Program-made: the position numbers and the translations under genes | The notes under the pieces: model-generated | Seen by the model: only the letters and a program-made list of their open reading frames with translations | Told to the model about the DNA's origin: nothing | Databases searched by the model: none | Assembly (NCBI RefSeq): GCF_021018805.1 | Contig: NW_026961074.1 | Location: forward strand, 1 to 64,000 | Direction of reading: 5' to 3' | Origin: Prinia subflava | Lineage: Eukaryota > Chordata > Aves > Passeriformes > Cisticolidae | Length of the DNA: 64,000 nt | Shown: positions 36,951 to 49,797 of the stretch, piece by piece | Layout: every line of letters begins with the position of its first letter | Numbering within the stretch: position 1 is the stretch's first letter

Positions 36951-37839
36951 GGTGGCCCTTTTCCATGGGAAACTAAACTCACCTGGCCATGTTCCTGGTG
37001 TCAGATTGTGGGAGACATTTGGCACTCCAAAAGCAGCCCAAGTTCCAAAATGTGGCATCTTGCATCTGGGAGAAATCTTGAATATAACAGCACTTTTGCA
37101 GGCCGAAGTCGAGGTGGCCGGATGAGGTTGGTGGACACGAACGGTGGCCCTTTTCCATGGGAAACTAAACTCACCTGGCCATGTTCCTGGTGTCAGATTG
37201 TGGGAGACATTTGGCACTCCAAAAGCAGCCCGAGTTCCAAAATGTGGCATCTTGCATCTGGGAGAAATCTTGAATATCACGGCATTTTTGCAGGCCGAAG
37301 CCGAGGTGGCCGGATGAGGGTGGTGGACACGAACGGTGGCCCTTTTCCATGGGAAACTAAACTCACCTGGCCATGTTCCTGGTGTCATATTGTGGGAGAC
37401 ATTTGGCACTCCAAAAGCAGCCTGAGTTCCAAAATGTGGCATCTTGCATCTGGGAGAAATCTTGAACGCCACGGCTTTTTTGCAGGCCGAAGCCGAGGTG
37501 GCCAGATGAGGGTGGTGGACACGAACGGTGGCCCTTTTCCATGGGAAACTAAACTCACCTGGCCATGTTCCTGGTGTCAGATTGTGGGAGACATTTGGCA
37601 CTCCAAAAGCAGCCCGAGTTCCAAAATGTGGCATCTTGCATGTGGGAGAAATCTTGAATATCACGGCATTTTTGCAGGCTGAAGCCGAGGTGGCCGGATG
37701 AGGGTGGTGGACACGAACGGTGGCCCTTTTCCATGGGAAACTAAACTCACCTGGCCATGTTCCTGGTGTCAGATTGTGGGAGACATTTGGCACTCCAAAA
37801 GCAGCCTGAGTTCCAAAATGTGGCATCTTGCATCTGGGA

Positions 37840-38470
37840 GAAATCTTGAACGCCACGGCTTTTTTGCAGGCTGAAGCCGAGGTGGCCAGATGAGGGTGGT
37901 GGACACGAACGGTGGCCCTTTTCCATGGGAAACTAAACTCACCTGGCCATGTTTCCTGGTGTCAGATTGTGGGAGACATTTGGCACTCCAAAAGCAGCCT
38001 GAGTTCCAAAATGTGGCATCTTGCATCTGGGAGAAATCTTGAATGCCACGGTATTTTTGCAGGCTGAAGCCGAGGTGGCCGGATGAGGGTGGTGGACACG
38101 AACGGTGGCCCTTTTCCATGGGAAACTAAACTCACCTGGCCATGTTCCTGGTGTCAGATTGTGGGAGACATTTGGCACTCCAAAAGCAGCCCGAGTTCCA
38201 AAATGTGGCATCTTGCATCTGGGAGAAATCTTGAATATCACGGCATTTTTGCAGGCTGAAGCCGAGGTGGCCGGATGAGGGTGGTGGACACGAACGGTGG
38301 CCCTTTTCCATGGGAAACTAAACTCACCTGGCCATGTTCCTGGTGTCAGATTGTGGGAGACATTTGGCACTCCAAAAGCAGCCCGAGTTCCAAAATGTGG
38401 CATCTTGCATCTGGGAGAAATCTTGAATATAACAGCACTTTTGCAGGCCGAAGTCGAGGTGGCACGATGA
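37840..38470 (+). repeat. Cassette Y (4 monomers), copy 1
   Basis: The order is gaacgccacggctttttt with ccagatgag, then gaatgccacggtattttt, then a plain gaatatcacggc unit, then gaatataacagcactttt with gccgaagtcgagg. The same four-unit order is found near 42.83-43.46, 47.05-47.68 and 51.66-52.29 kb, and its last three units near 50.13-50.56 kb. The last unit ends ggtggcacgatg in most copies and ggtggccggatg near 43.45 kb. Confidence 0.8.
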
Positions 38471-39042
38471 GGGTGGTGGACACGAACGGTGGCCCTTTTC
38501 CATGGGAAACTAAACTCACCTGGCCATGTTCCTGGTGTCAGATTGTGGGAGACATTTGGCACTCCAAAAGCAGCCCGAGTTCCAAAATGTGGCATCTTGC
38601 ATCTGGGAGAAATCTTGAATATCACGGCATTTTTGCAGGCTGAAGCCGAGGTGGCCGGATGAGGGTGGTGGACACGAACGGTTGCCCTTTTCCATGGGAA
38701 ACTAAACTCACCTGGCCATGTTCCTGGTGTCAGATTGTGGGAGACATTTGGCACTCCAAAAGCAGCCCGAGTTCCAAAATGTGGCATCTTGCATCTGGGA
38801 GAAATCTTGAATATCACGGCATTTTTGCAGGCTGAAGCCGAGGTGGCCGGATGAGGGTGGTGGACACGAACGGTGGCCCTTTTCCATGGGAAACTAAACT
38901 CACCTGGCCATGTTCCTGGTGTCAGATTGTGGGAGACATTTGGCACTCCAAAAGCAGCCCGAGTTCCAAAATGTGGCATCTTGCATCTGGGAGAAATCTT
39001 GAATATCACGGCATTTTTGCAGGCTGAAGCCGAGGTGGCCGG

Positions 39043-40390
39043 ATGAGGGTGGTGGACACGAACGGTGGTGCTTTTCCATGGGAAACTAAACTCACCTGGC
39101 CATGTTCCTGGTGTCAGATTGTGGGAGACATTTGGCACTCCAAAAGCAGCCCGAGTTCCAAAATGTGGCATCTTGCATCTGGGAGAAATCTTGAATATCA
39201 CGGCATTTTTGCAGGCCGAAGCCGAGGTGGCCGGATGAGGGTGGTGGACACGAACGGTGGCCCTTTTCCATGGGAAACTAAACTCACCTGGCCATGTTCC
39301 TGGTGTCAGATTGTGGGAGACATTTGGCACTCGAAAAGCAGCCCGAGTTCCAAAATGTGGCATCTTGCATCTGGGAGAAATCTTGAATATCACGGCATTT
39401 TTGCAGGCTGAAGCCGAGGTGGCCTGATGAGGGTGGTGGACACGAACGGTGGCCCTTTTCCATGGGAAACTAAACTCACCTGGCCATGTTCCTGGTGTCA
39501 GATTGTGGGAGACATTTGGCACTCCAAAGGCAGCCCGAGTTCCAAAATGTGGCATCTTGCATCTGGGAGAAATCTTGAATGCCACGGCTTTTTTGAAGGC
39601 CGAAGCCGAGGTGGCCAGATAAGGGTGGTGGACACGAACGGTGGCCCTTTTCCATGGGAAACTAAACTCACCTGGCCATGTTCCTGGTGTCAGATTGTGG
39701 GAGACATTTGGCACTCCAAAAGCAGCCCGAGTTCCAAAATGTGGCATCTTGCATCTGGGAGAAATCTTGAATATCACGGCATTTTTGCAGGCCGAATCCG
39801 AGGTGGCCTGATGACCGTGGTGGACACGAACGGTGGCCCTTTTCCATGGGAAACTAAACTCACCTGGCCATGTTCCTGGTGTCAGATTGTGGGAGACATT
39901 TGGCACTCCAAAAGCAGCCCGAGTTCCAAAATGTGGCATCTTGCATCTGGGAGAAATCTTGAATGCCACGGCATTTTTGCAGGCTGAAGCCGAGGTGGCC
40001 GGATGAGGATGGTGGACACGAACGGTGGCCCTTTTCCATGGGAAACTAAACTCACCTGGCCATGTTCCTGGTGTCAGATTGTGGGAGACATTTGGCACTC
40101 CAAAAGCAGCCCGAGTTCCAAAATGTGGCATCTTGCATCTGGGAGAAATCTTGAATATCACGGCATTTTTGCAGGCTGAAGCCGCGGTGGCCGGATGAGG
40201 GTGGTGGACACGAACGGTGGCCCTTTTCCATGGGAAACTAAACTCACCTGGCCATGTTCCTGGTGTCATATTGTGGGAGACATTTGGCACTCCAAAAGCA
40301 GCCTGAGTTCCAAAATGTGGCATCTTGCATCTGGGAGAAATCTTGAACGCCACGGCTTTTTTGCAGGCCGAAGCCGAGGTGGCTAGATGA
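39043..40390 (+). repeat. Cassette X, copy 2
   Basis: This copy lies 3265 bp from copy 1 (17 monomers plus the extra T near 37953). It shares gatgaggatgg with copy 1 (~40005). It shares actcgaaaag (~39330), ggtggcctgatgaggg (~39420) and ggctagatg (~40381) with copies 3 and 4. It is therefore intermediate between them. Confidence 0.82.
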
Positions 40391-42829
40391 GGGTGGTGGA
40401 CACGAACGGTGGCCCTTTTCCATGGGAAACTAAACTCACCTGGCCATGTTCCTGGTGTCAGATTGTGGGAGACATTTGGCACTCCAAAAGCAGCCCGAGT
40501 TCCAAAATGTGGCATCTTGCATCTGGGAGAAATCTTGAATATCACGGCATTTTTGCAGGCCGATACCGAGGTGGCCGGATGAGGGTGGTGGACACGAACG
40601 GTGGCCCTTTTCCATGGGAAACTAAACTCACCTGGCCATGTTCCTGGTGTCAGATTGTGGGAGACATTTGGCACTCCAAAAGCAGCCTGAGTTCCAAAAT
40701 GTGGCATCTTGCATCTGGGAGAAATCTTGAATATCACGGCATTTTTGCAGGCTGAAGCCGAGGTGGCCTGATGACCGTGGTAGACACGAACGGTGGCCCT
40801 TTTCCATGGGAAACTAAACGCACCTGGCCATGTTCCTGGTGTCAGATTGTGGGAGACATTTGGCACTCCAAAAGCAGCCCGAGTTCCAAAATGTGGCATC
40901 TTGCATGTGGGAGAAATCTTGAATATCACGGCATTTTTGCAGGCTGAAGCCAAGGTGGCCGGATGAGGGTGGTGGACACGAACGGTGGCCCTTTTCCATG
41001 GGAAACTAAACTCACCTGGCCATGTTCCTGGTGTCAGATTGTGGGAGACATTTGGCACTCCAAAAGCAGCCTGAGTTCCAAAATGTGGCATCTTGCATCT
41101 GGGAGAAATCTTGAACGCCACGGCTTTTTTGCAGGCTGAAGCCGAGGTGGCCAGATGAGGGTGGTGGACACGAACGGTGGCCCTTTTCCATGGGAAACTA
41201 AACTCACCTGGCCATGTTCCTGGTGTCAGATTGTGGGAGACATTTGGCACTCCAAAAGCAGCCTGAGTTCCAAAATGTGGCATCTTGCATCTGGGAGAAA
41301 TCTTGAATATCACGGCATTTTTGCAGGCTGAAGCCGAGGTGGCCGGATGAGGGTGGTGGACACGAACGGTGGCCCTTTTCCATGGGAAACTAAACTCACC
41401 TGGCCATGTTCCTGGTGTCAGATTGTGGGAGACATTTGGCACTCCAAAAGCAGCCCGAGTTCCAAAATGTGGCATCTTGCATCTGGGAGAAATCTTGAAT
41501 ATCACGGCATTTTTGCAGGCTGAAGCCGAGGTGGCCGGATGAGGGTGGTGGACACGAACGGTGGCCCTTTTCCATGGGAAACTAAACTCACCTGGCCATG
41601 TTCCTGGTGTCAGATTGTGGGAGACATTTGGCACTCCAAAAGCAGCCCGAGTTCCAAAATGTGGCATCTTGCATCTGGGAGAAATCTTGAATATAACAGC
41701 ACTTTTGCAGGCCGAAGTCGAGGTGGCACGATGAGGGTGGTGGACACGAACGGTGGCCCTTTTCCATGGGAAACTAAACTCACCTGGCCATGTTCCTGGT
41801 GTCAGATTGTGGGAGACATTTGGCACTCCAAAAGCAGCCCGAGTTCCAAAATGTGGCATCTTGCATGTGGGAGAAATCTTGAATATCACGGCATTTTTGC
41901 AGGCTGAAGCCGAGGTGGCCGGATGAGGGTGGTGGACACGAACGGTGGCCCTTTTCCATGGGAAACTAAACTCACCTGGCCATGTTCCTGGTGTCAGATT
42001 GTGGGAGACATTTGGCACTCCAAAAGCAGCCCGAGTTCCAAAATGTGGCATCTTGCATCTGGGAGAAATCTTGAATATAACAGCATTTTTGCAGGCTGAA
42101 GCCGAGGTGTCCGGATGAGGGTGGTGGACACGAACGGTGGCCCTTTTCCATGGGAAACTAAACTCACCTGGCCATGTTCCTGGTGTCAGATTGTGGGAGA
42201 CATTTAGCACTCCAAAATCAGCCCGAGTTCCAAAATGTGGCATCTTGCATCTGGGAGAAATCTTGAATGCCACGGCATTTTTGCAGGCCGAAGCCGAGGT
42301 GGCCGGATGAGGGTGGTGGACACGAACGGTGGCCCTTTTCCATGGGTAACTAAACTCACCTGGCCATGTTCCTGGTGTCAGATTGTGGGAGACATTTGGC
42401 ACTCCTAAAGCAGCCTGAGTTCCAAAATGTGGCATCTTGCATCTGGGAGAAATCTTGAATATCACGGCATTTTTGCAGGCTGAAGCCGAGGTGGCCGGAT
42501 GAGGGTGGTGGACACGAACGGTGGCCCTTTTCCATGGGAAACTAAACTCACCTGGCCATGTTCCTGGTGTCAGATTGTGGGAGACATTTGGCACTCCAAA
42601 AGCAGCCCGAGTTCCAAAATGTGGCATCTTGCATGTGGGAGAAATCTTGAATATCACGGCATTTTTGCAGGCTGAAGCCGAGGTGGCCGGATGAGGGTGG
42701 TGGACACGAACGGTGGCCCTTTTCCATGGGAAACTAAACTCACCTGGCCATGTTCCTGGTGTCAGATTGTGGGAGACATTTGGCACTCCAAAAGCAGCCT
42801 GAGTTCCAAAATGTGGCATCTTGCATCTG

Positions 42830-43460
42830 GGAGAAATCTTGAACGCCACGGCTTTTTTGCAGGCTGAAGCCGAGGTGGCCAGATGAGGGTGGTGGACATG
42901 AACGGTGGCCCTTTTCCATGGGAAACTAAACTCACCTGGCCATGTTCCTGGTGTCAGATTGTGGGAGACATTTGGCACTCCAAAAGCAGCCCGAGTTCCA
43001 AAATGTGGCATCTTGCATCTGGGAGAAATCTTGAATGCCACGGTATTTTTGCAGGCTGAAGCCGAGGTGGCCGGATGAGGGTGGTGGACACGAACGGTGG
43101 CCCTTTTCCATGGGAAACTAAACTCACCTGGCCATGTTCCTGGTGTCAGATTGTGGGAGACATTTGGCACTCCAAAAGCAGCCCGAGTTCCAAAATGTGG
43201 CATCTTGCATCTGGGAGAAATCTTGAATATCACGGCATTTTTGCAGGCTGAAGCCGAGGTGGCCGGATGAGGGTGGTGGACACGAACGGTGGCCCTTTTC
43301 CATGGGAAACTAAACTCACCTGGCCATGTTCCTGGTGTCAGATTGTGGGAGACATTTGGCACTCCAAAAGCAGCCCGAGTTCCAAAATGTGGCATCTTGC
43401 ATCTGGGAGAAATCTTGAATATAACAGCACTTTTGCAGGCCGAAGTCGAGGTGGCCGGAT
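42830..43460 (+). repeat. Cassette Y, copy 2
   Basis: This is the same four-unit order as at 37.84 kb, inside 22-monomer HOR copy 1. It has gacatgaac after the first unit (~42,896), shared with the copy at 47.1 kb. Unlike most copies its last unit has ggtggccggatg. Confidence 0.8.
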
Positions 43461-44225
43461 GAGGGTGGTGGACACGAACGGTGGCCCTTTTCCATGGGAA
43501 ACTAAACTCACCTGGCCATGTTCCTGGTGTCAGATTGTGGGAGACATTTGGCACTCCTAAAGCAGCCTGAGTTCCAAAATGTGGCATCTTGCATCTGGGA
43601 GAAATCTTGAATATCACGGCATTTTTGCAGGCTGAAGCCGAGGTGGCCGGATGAGGGTGGTGGACACGAACGGTGGCCCTTTTCCATGGGAAACTAAACT
43701 CACCTGGCCATGTTCCTGGTGTCAGATTGTGGGAGACATTTGGCACTCCAAAAGCAGCCCGAGTTCCAAAATGTGGCATCTTGCATCTGGGAGAAATCTT
43801 GAATATCACGGCATTTTTGCAGGCTGAAGCCGAGGTGTCCGGATGAGGGTGGTGGACACGAACGGTGGCCCTTTTCCATGGGAAACTAAACTCACCTGGC
43901 CATGTTCCTGGTGTCAGATTGTGGGAGACATTTAGCACTCCAAAATCAGCCCGAGTTCCAAAATGTGGCATCTTGCATCTGGGAGAAATCTTGAATGCCA
44001 CGGCATTTTTCAGGCCGAAGCCGAGGTGGCCGGATGAGGGTGGTGGACACGAACGGTGGCCCTTTTCCATGGGTAACTAAACTCACCTGGCCATGTTCCT
44101 GGTGTCAGATTGTGGGAGACATTTGGCACTCCTAAAGCAGCCTGAGTTCCAAAATGTGGCATCTTGCATCTGGGAGAAATCTTGAATATCACGGCATTTT
44201 TGCAGGCTGAAGCCGAGGTGGCCGG

Positions 44226-45573
44226 ATGAGGGTGGTGGACACGAACGGTGGTGCTTTTCCATGGGAAACTAAACTCACCTGGCCATGTTCCTGGTGTCAG
44301 ATTGTGGGAGACATTTGGCACTCCAAAAGCAGCCCGAGTTCCAAAATGTGGCATCTTGCATCTGGGAGAAATCTTGAATATCACGGCATTTTTGCAGGCC
44401 GAAGCCGAGGTGGCCGGATGAGGGTGGTGGACACGAACGGTGGCCCTTTTCCATGGGAAACTAAACTCACCTGGCCATGTTCCTGGTGTCAGATTGTGGG
44501 AGACATTTGGCACTCGAAAAGCAGCCCGAGTTCCAAAATGTGGCATCTTGCATCTGGGAGAAATCTTGAATATCACGGCATTTTTGCAGGCTGAAGCCGA
44601 GGTGGCCTGATGAGGGTGGTGGACACGAACGGTGGCCCTTTTCCATGGGAAACTAAACTCACCTGGCCATGTTCCTGGTGTCAGATTGTGGGAGACATTT
44701 GGCACTCCAAAGGCAGCCCGAGTTCCAAAATGTGGCATCTTGCATCTGGGAGAAATCTTGAATGCCACGGCTTTTTTGAAGGCCGAAGCCGAGGTGGCCA
44801 GATAAGGGTGGTGGACACGAACGGTGGCCCTTTTCCATGGGAAACTAAACTCACCTGGCCATGTTCCTGGTGTCAGATTGTGGGAGACATTTGGCACTCA
44901 AAAAGCAGCCCGAGTTCCAAAATGTGGCATCTTGCATCTGGGAGAAATCTTGAATATCACGGCATTTTTGCAGGCCGAATCCGAGGTGGCCTGATGACCG
45001 TGGTGGACACGAACGGTGGCCCTTTTCCATGGGAAACTAAACTCACCTGGCCATGTTCCTGGTGTCAGATTGTGGGAGACATTTGGCACTCCAAAAGCAG
45101 CCCGAGTTCCAAAATGTGGCATCTTGCATCTGGGAGAAATCTTGAATGCCACGGCATTTTTGCAGGCTGAAGCCGAGGTGGCCGGATGAGGGTGGTGGAC
45201 ACGAACGGTGGCCCTTTTCCATGGGAAACTAAACTCACCTGGCCATGTTCCTGGTGTCAGATTGTGGGAGACATTTGGCACTCCAAAAGCAGCCCGAGTT
45301 CCAAAATGTGGCATCTTGCATCTGGGAGAAATCTTGAATATCACGGCATTTTTGCAGGCTGAAGCCGCGGTGGCCGGATGAGGGTGGTGGACACGAACGG
45401 TGGCCCTTTTCCATGGGAAACTAAACTCACCTGGCCATGTTCCTGGTGTCATATTGTGGGAGACATTTGGCACTCCAAAAGCAGCCTGAGTTCCAAAATG
45501 TGGCATCTTGCATCTGGGAGAAATCTTGAACGCCACGGCTTTTTTGCAGGCAGAAGCCGAGGTGGCTAGATGA
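44226..45573 (+). repeat. Cassette X, copy 3
   Basis: This copy is offset by 5183 bp from copy 2. It carries actcgaaaag, ggctagatg and also actcaaaaagcag (~44895) and gcaggcagaagcc (~45547), which only copy 4 shares. The gatgaggatgg of copies 1 and 2 is gatgagggtgg here. It forms the end of the first 22-monomer HOR unit. Confidence 0.85.
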
Positions 45574-47054
45574 GGGTGGTGGACACGAACGGTGGCCCTT
45601 TTCCATGGGAAACTAAACTCACCTGGCCATGTTCCTGGTGTCAGATTGTGGGAGACATTTGGCACTCCAAAAGCAGCCCGAGTTCCAAAATGTGGCATCT
45701 TGCATCTGGGAGAAATCTTGAATATCACGGCATTTTTGCAGGCTGAAGCCGAGGTGGCCGGATGAGGGTGGTGGACACGAACGGTGGCCCTTTTCCATGG
45801 GAAACTAAACTCACCTGGCCATGTTCCTGGTGTCAGATTGTGGGAGACATTTGGCACTCCAAAAGCAGCCCGAGTTCCAAAATGTGGCATCTTGCATCTG
45901 GGAGAAATCTTGAATATAACAGCACTTTTGCAGGCCGAAGTCGAGGTGGCACGATGAGGGTGGTGGACACGAACGGTGGCCCTTTTCCATGGGAAACTAA
46001 ACTCACCTGGCCATGTTCCTGGTGTCAGATTGTGGGAGACATTTGGCACTCCAAAAGCAGCCCGAGTTCCAAAATGTGGCATCTTGCATGTGGGAGAAAT
46101 CTTGAATATCACGGCATTTTTGCAGGCTGAAGCCGAGGTGGCCGGATGAGGGTGGTGGACACGAACGGTGGCCCTTTTCCATGGGAAACTAAACTCACCT
46201 GGCCATGTTCCTGGTGTCAGATTGTGGGAGACATTTGGCACTCCAAAAGCAGCCCGAGTTCCAAAATGTGGCATCTTGCATCTGGGAGAAATCTTGAATA
46301 TAACAGCATTTTTGCAGGCTGAAGCCGAGGTGTCCGGATGAGGGTGGTGGACACGAACGGTGGCCCTTTTCCATGGGAAACTAAACTCACCTGGCCATGT
46401 TCCTGGTGTCAGATTGTGGGAGACATTTAGCACTCCAAAATCAGCCCGAGTTCCAAAATGTGGCATCTTGCATCTGGGAGAAATCTTGAATGCCACGGCA
46501 TTTTTGCAGGCCGAAGCCGAGGTGGCCGGGATGAGGGTGGTGGACACGAACGGTGGCCCTTTTCCATGGGTAACTAAACTCACCTGGCCATGTTCCTGGT
46601 GTCAGATTGTGGGAGACATTTGGCACTCCTAAAGCAGCCTGAGTTCCAAAATGTGGCATCTTGCATCTGGGAGAAATCTTGAATATCACGGCATTTTTGC
46701 AGGCTGAAGCCGAGGTGGCCGGATGAGGGTGGTGGACACGAACGGTGGCCCTTTTCCATGGGAAACTAAACTCACCTGGCCATGTTCCTGGTGTCAGATT
46801 GTGGGAGACATTTGGCACTCCAAAAGCAGCCCGAGTTCCAAAATGTGGCATCTTGCATGTGGGAGAAATCTTGAATATCACGGCATTTTTGCAGGCTGAA
46901 GCCGAGGTGGCCGGATGAGGGTGGTGGACACGAACGGTGGCCCTTTTCCATGGGAAACTAAACTCACCTGGCCATGTTCCTGGTGTCAGATTGTGGGAGA
47001 CATTTGGCACTCCAAAAGCAGCCTGAGTTCCAAAATGTGGCATCTTGCATCTGG

Positions 47055-47680
47055 GGAGAAATCTTGAACGCCACGGCTTTTTTGCAGGCTGAAGCCGAGG
47101 TGGCCAGATGAGGGTGGTGGACATGAACGGTGGCCCTTTTCCATGGGAAACTAAACTCACCTGGCCATGTTCCTGGTGTCAGATTGTGGGAGACATTTGG
47201 CACTCCAAAAGCAGCCCGAGTTCCAAAATGTGGCATCTTGCATCTGGAGAAATCTTGAATGCCACGGTATTTTTGCAGGCTGAAGCCGAGGTGGCCGGAT
47301 GAGGGTGGTGGACACGAACGGTGGCCCTTTTCCATGGGAAACTAAACTCACCTGGCCATGTTCCTGGTGTCAGATTGTGGGAGACATTTGGCACTCCAAA
47401 AGCAGCCCGAGTTCCAAAATGTGGCATCTTGCATCTGGGAGAAATCTTGAATATCACGGCATTTTTGCAGGCTGAAGCCGAGGTGGCCGGATGAGGGTGG
47501 TGGACACGAACGGTGGCCCTTTTCCATGGGAAACTAAACTCACCTGGCCATGTTCCTGGTGTCAGATTGTGGGAGACATTTGGCACTCCAAAAGCAGCCC
47601 GAGTTCCAAAATGTGGCATCTTGCATCTGGGAGAAATCTTGAATATAACAGCACTTTTGCAGGCCGAAGTCGAGGTGGCA
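47055..47680 (+). repeat. Cassette Y, copy 3
   Basis: The four-unit order lies inside 22-monomer HOR copy 2, 4224 bp from copy 2 of the cassette and sharing its gacatgaac. It has two compensating single-base changes (ctggggagaa ~47,053 and ctggagaa ~47,246). The last unit carries ggtggcacgatg, unlike its HOR partner. Confidence 0.8.
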
Positions 47681-48449
47681 CGATGAGGGTGGTGGACACG
47701 AACGGTGGCCCTTTTCCATGGGAAACTAAACTCACCTGGCCATGTTCCTGGTGTCAGATTGTGGGAGACATTTGGCACTCCTAAAGCAGCCTGAGTTCCA
47801 AAATGTGGCATCTTGCATCTGGGAGAAATCTTGAATATCACGGCATTTTTGCAGGCTGAAGCCGAGGTGGCCGGATGAGGGTGGTGGACACGAACGGTGG
47901 CCCTTTTCCATGGGAAACTAAACTCACCTGGCCATGTTCCTGGTGTCAGATTGTGGGAGACATTTGGCACTCCAAAAGCAGCCCGAGTTCCAAAATGTGG
48001 CATCTTGCATCTGGGAGAAATCTTGAATATCACGGCATTTTTGCAGGCTGAAGCCGAGGTGTCCGGATGAGGGTGGTGGACACGAACGGTGGCCCTTTTC
48101 CATGGGAAACTAAACTCACCTGGCCATGTTCCTGGTGTCAGATTGTGGGAGACATTTAGCACTCCAAAATCAGCCCGAGTTCCAAAATGTGGCATCTTGC
48201 ATCTGGGAGAAATCTTGAATGCCACGGCATTTTTCAGGCCGAAGCCGAGGTGGCCGGATGAGGGTGGTGGACACGAACGGTGGCCCTTTTCCATGGGTAA
48301 CTAAACTCACCTGGCCATGTTCCTGGTGTCAGATTGTGGGAGACATTTGGCACTCCTAAAGCAGCCTGAGTTCCAAAATGTGGCATCTTGCATCTGGGAG
48401 AAATCTTGAATATCACGGCATTTTTGCAGGCTGAAGCCGAGGTGGCCGG

Positions 48450-49797
48450 ATGAGGGTGGTGGACACGAACGGTGGTGCTTTTCCATGGGAAACTAAACTC
48501 ACCTGGCCATGTTCCTGGTGTCAGATTGTGGGAGACATTTGGCACTCCAAAAGCAGCCCGAGTTCCAAAATGTGGCATCTTGCATCTGGGAGAAATCTTG
48601 AATATCACGGCATTTTTGCAGGCCGAAGCCGAGGTGGCCGGATGAGGGTGGTGGACACGAACGGTGGCCCTTTTCCATGGGAAACTAAACTCACCTGGCC
48701 ATGTTCCTGGTGTCAGATTGTGGGAGACATTTGGCACTCGAAAAGCAGCCCGAGTTCCAAAATGTGGCATCTTGCATCTGGGAGAAATCTTGAATATCAC
48801 GGCATTTTTGCAGGCTGAAGCCGAGGTGGCCTGATGAGGGTGGTGGACACGAACGGTGGCCCTTTTCCATGGGAAACTAAACTCACCTGGCCATGTTCCT
48901 GGTGTCAGATTGTGGGAGACATTTGGCACTCCAAAGGCAGCCCGAGTTCCAAAATGTGGCATCTTGCATCTGGGAGAAATCTTGAATGCCACGGCTTTTT
49001 TGAAGGCCGAAGCCGAGGTGGCCAGATAAGGGTGGTGGACACGAACGGTGGCCCTTTTCCATGGGAAACTAAACTCACCTGGCCATGTTCCTGGTGTCAG
49101 ATTGTGGGAGACATTTGGCACTCAAAAAGCAGCCCGAGTTCCAAAATGTGGCATCTTGCATCTGGGAGAAATCTTGAATATCACGGCATTTTTGCAGGCC
49201 GAATCCGAGGTGGCCTGATGACCGTGGTGGACACGAACGGTGGCCCTTTTCCATGGGAAACTAAACTCACCTGGCCATGTTCCTGGTGTCAGATTGTGGG
49301 AGACATTTGGCACTCCAAAAGCAGCCCGAGTTCCAAAATGTGGCATCTTGCATCTGGGAGAAATCTTGAATGCCACGGCATTTTTGCAGGCTGAAGCCGA
49401 GGTGGCCGGATGAGGGTGGTGGACACGAACGGTGGCCCTTTTCCATGGGAAACTAAACTCACCTGGCCATGTTCCTGGTGTCAGATTGTGGGAGACATTT
49501 GGCACTCCAAAAGCAGCCCGAGTTCCAAAATGTGGCATCTTGCATCTGGGAGAAATCTTGAATATCACGGCATTTTTGCAGGCTGAAGCCGCGGTGGCCG
49601 GATGAGGGTGGTGGACACGAACGGTGGCCCTTTTCCATGGGAAACTAAACTCACCTGGCCATGTTCCTGGTGTCATATTGTGGGAGACATTTGGCACTCC
49701 AAAAGCAGCCTGAGTTCCAAAATGTGGCATCTTGCATCTGGGAGAAATCTTGAACGCCACGGCTTTTTTGCAGGCAGAAGCCGAGGTGGCTAGATGA
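48450..49797 (+). repeat. Cassette X, copy 4
   Basis: This copy lies exactly 4224 bp (22 x 192) from copy 3 and has all the markers of copy 3, including actcaaaaagcag (~49119) and gcaggcagaagcc (~49771). It forms the end of the second 22-monomer HOR unit. Confidence 0.85.

Larger units (their letters stand above)
41350..45573 (+). repeat. 22-monomer HOR (4224 bp), copy 1
   Basis: The order of variants is reproduced at +4224: gggtaac at 42344 and 46568, gggtaac at 44071 and 48295, ccaaaggcag at 44707 and 48931, and tcatattg near 45450 and 49674. A single-base deletion (catttttcaggccg instead of cattttTGcaggccg) near 44,008 recurs at the equivalent place near 48,233. The left limit is set where the upstream gaacgcc unit (~41,113) no longer has a partner at this offset. 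Confidence 0.88.
45574..49797 (+). repeat. 22-monomer HOR (4224 bp), copy 2
   Basis: This copy matches copy 1 monomer by monomer. It carries private single-base changes near 46,529 (gccgggatg), 47,053 (ctggggagaa) and 47,246 (ctggagaa). After 49.8 kb the order continues like copy 1 only with two extra monomers: the gaatataacagcac unit at ~45,914 has its partner at ~50,521, an offset of about 4607. Confidence 0.85.
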
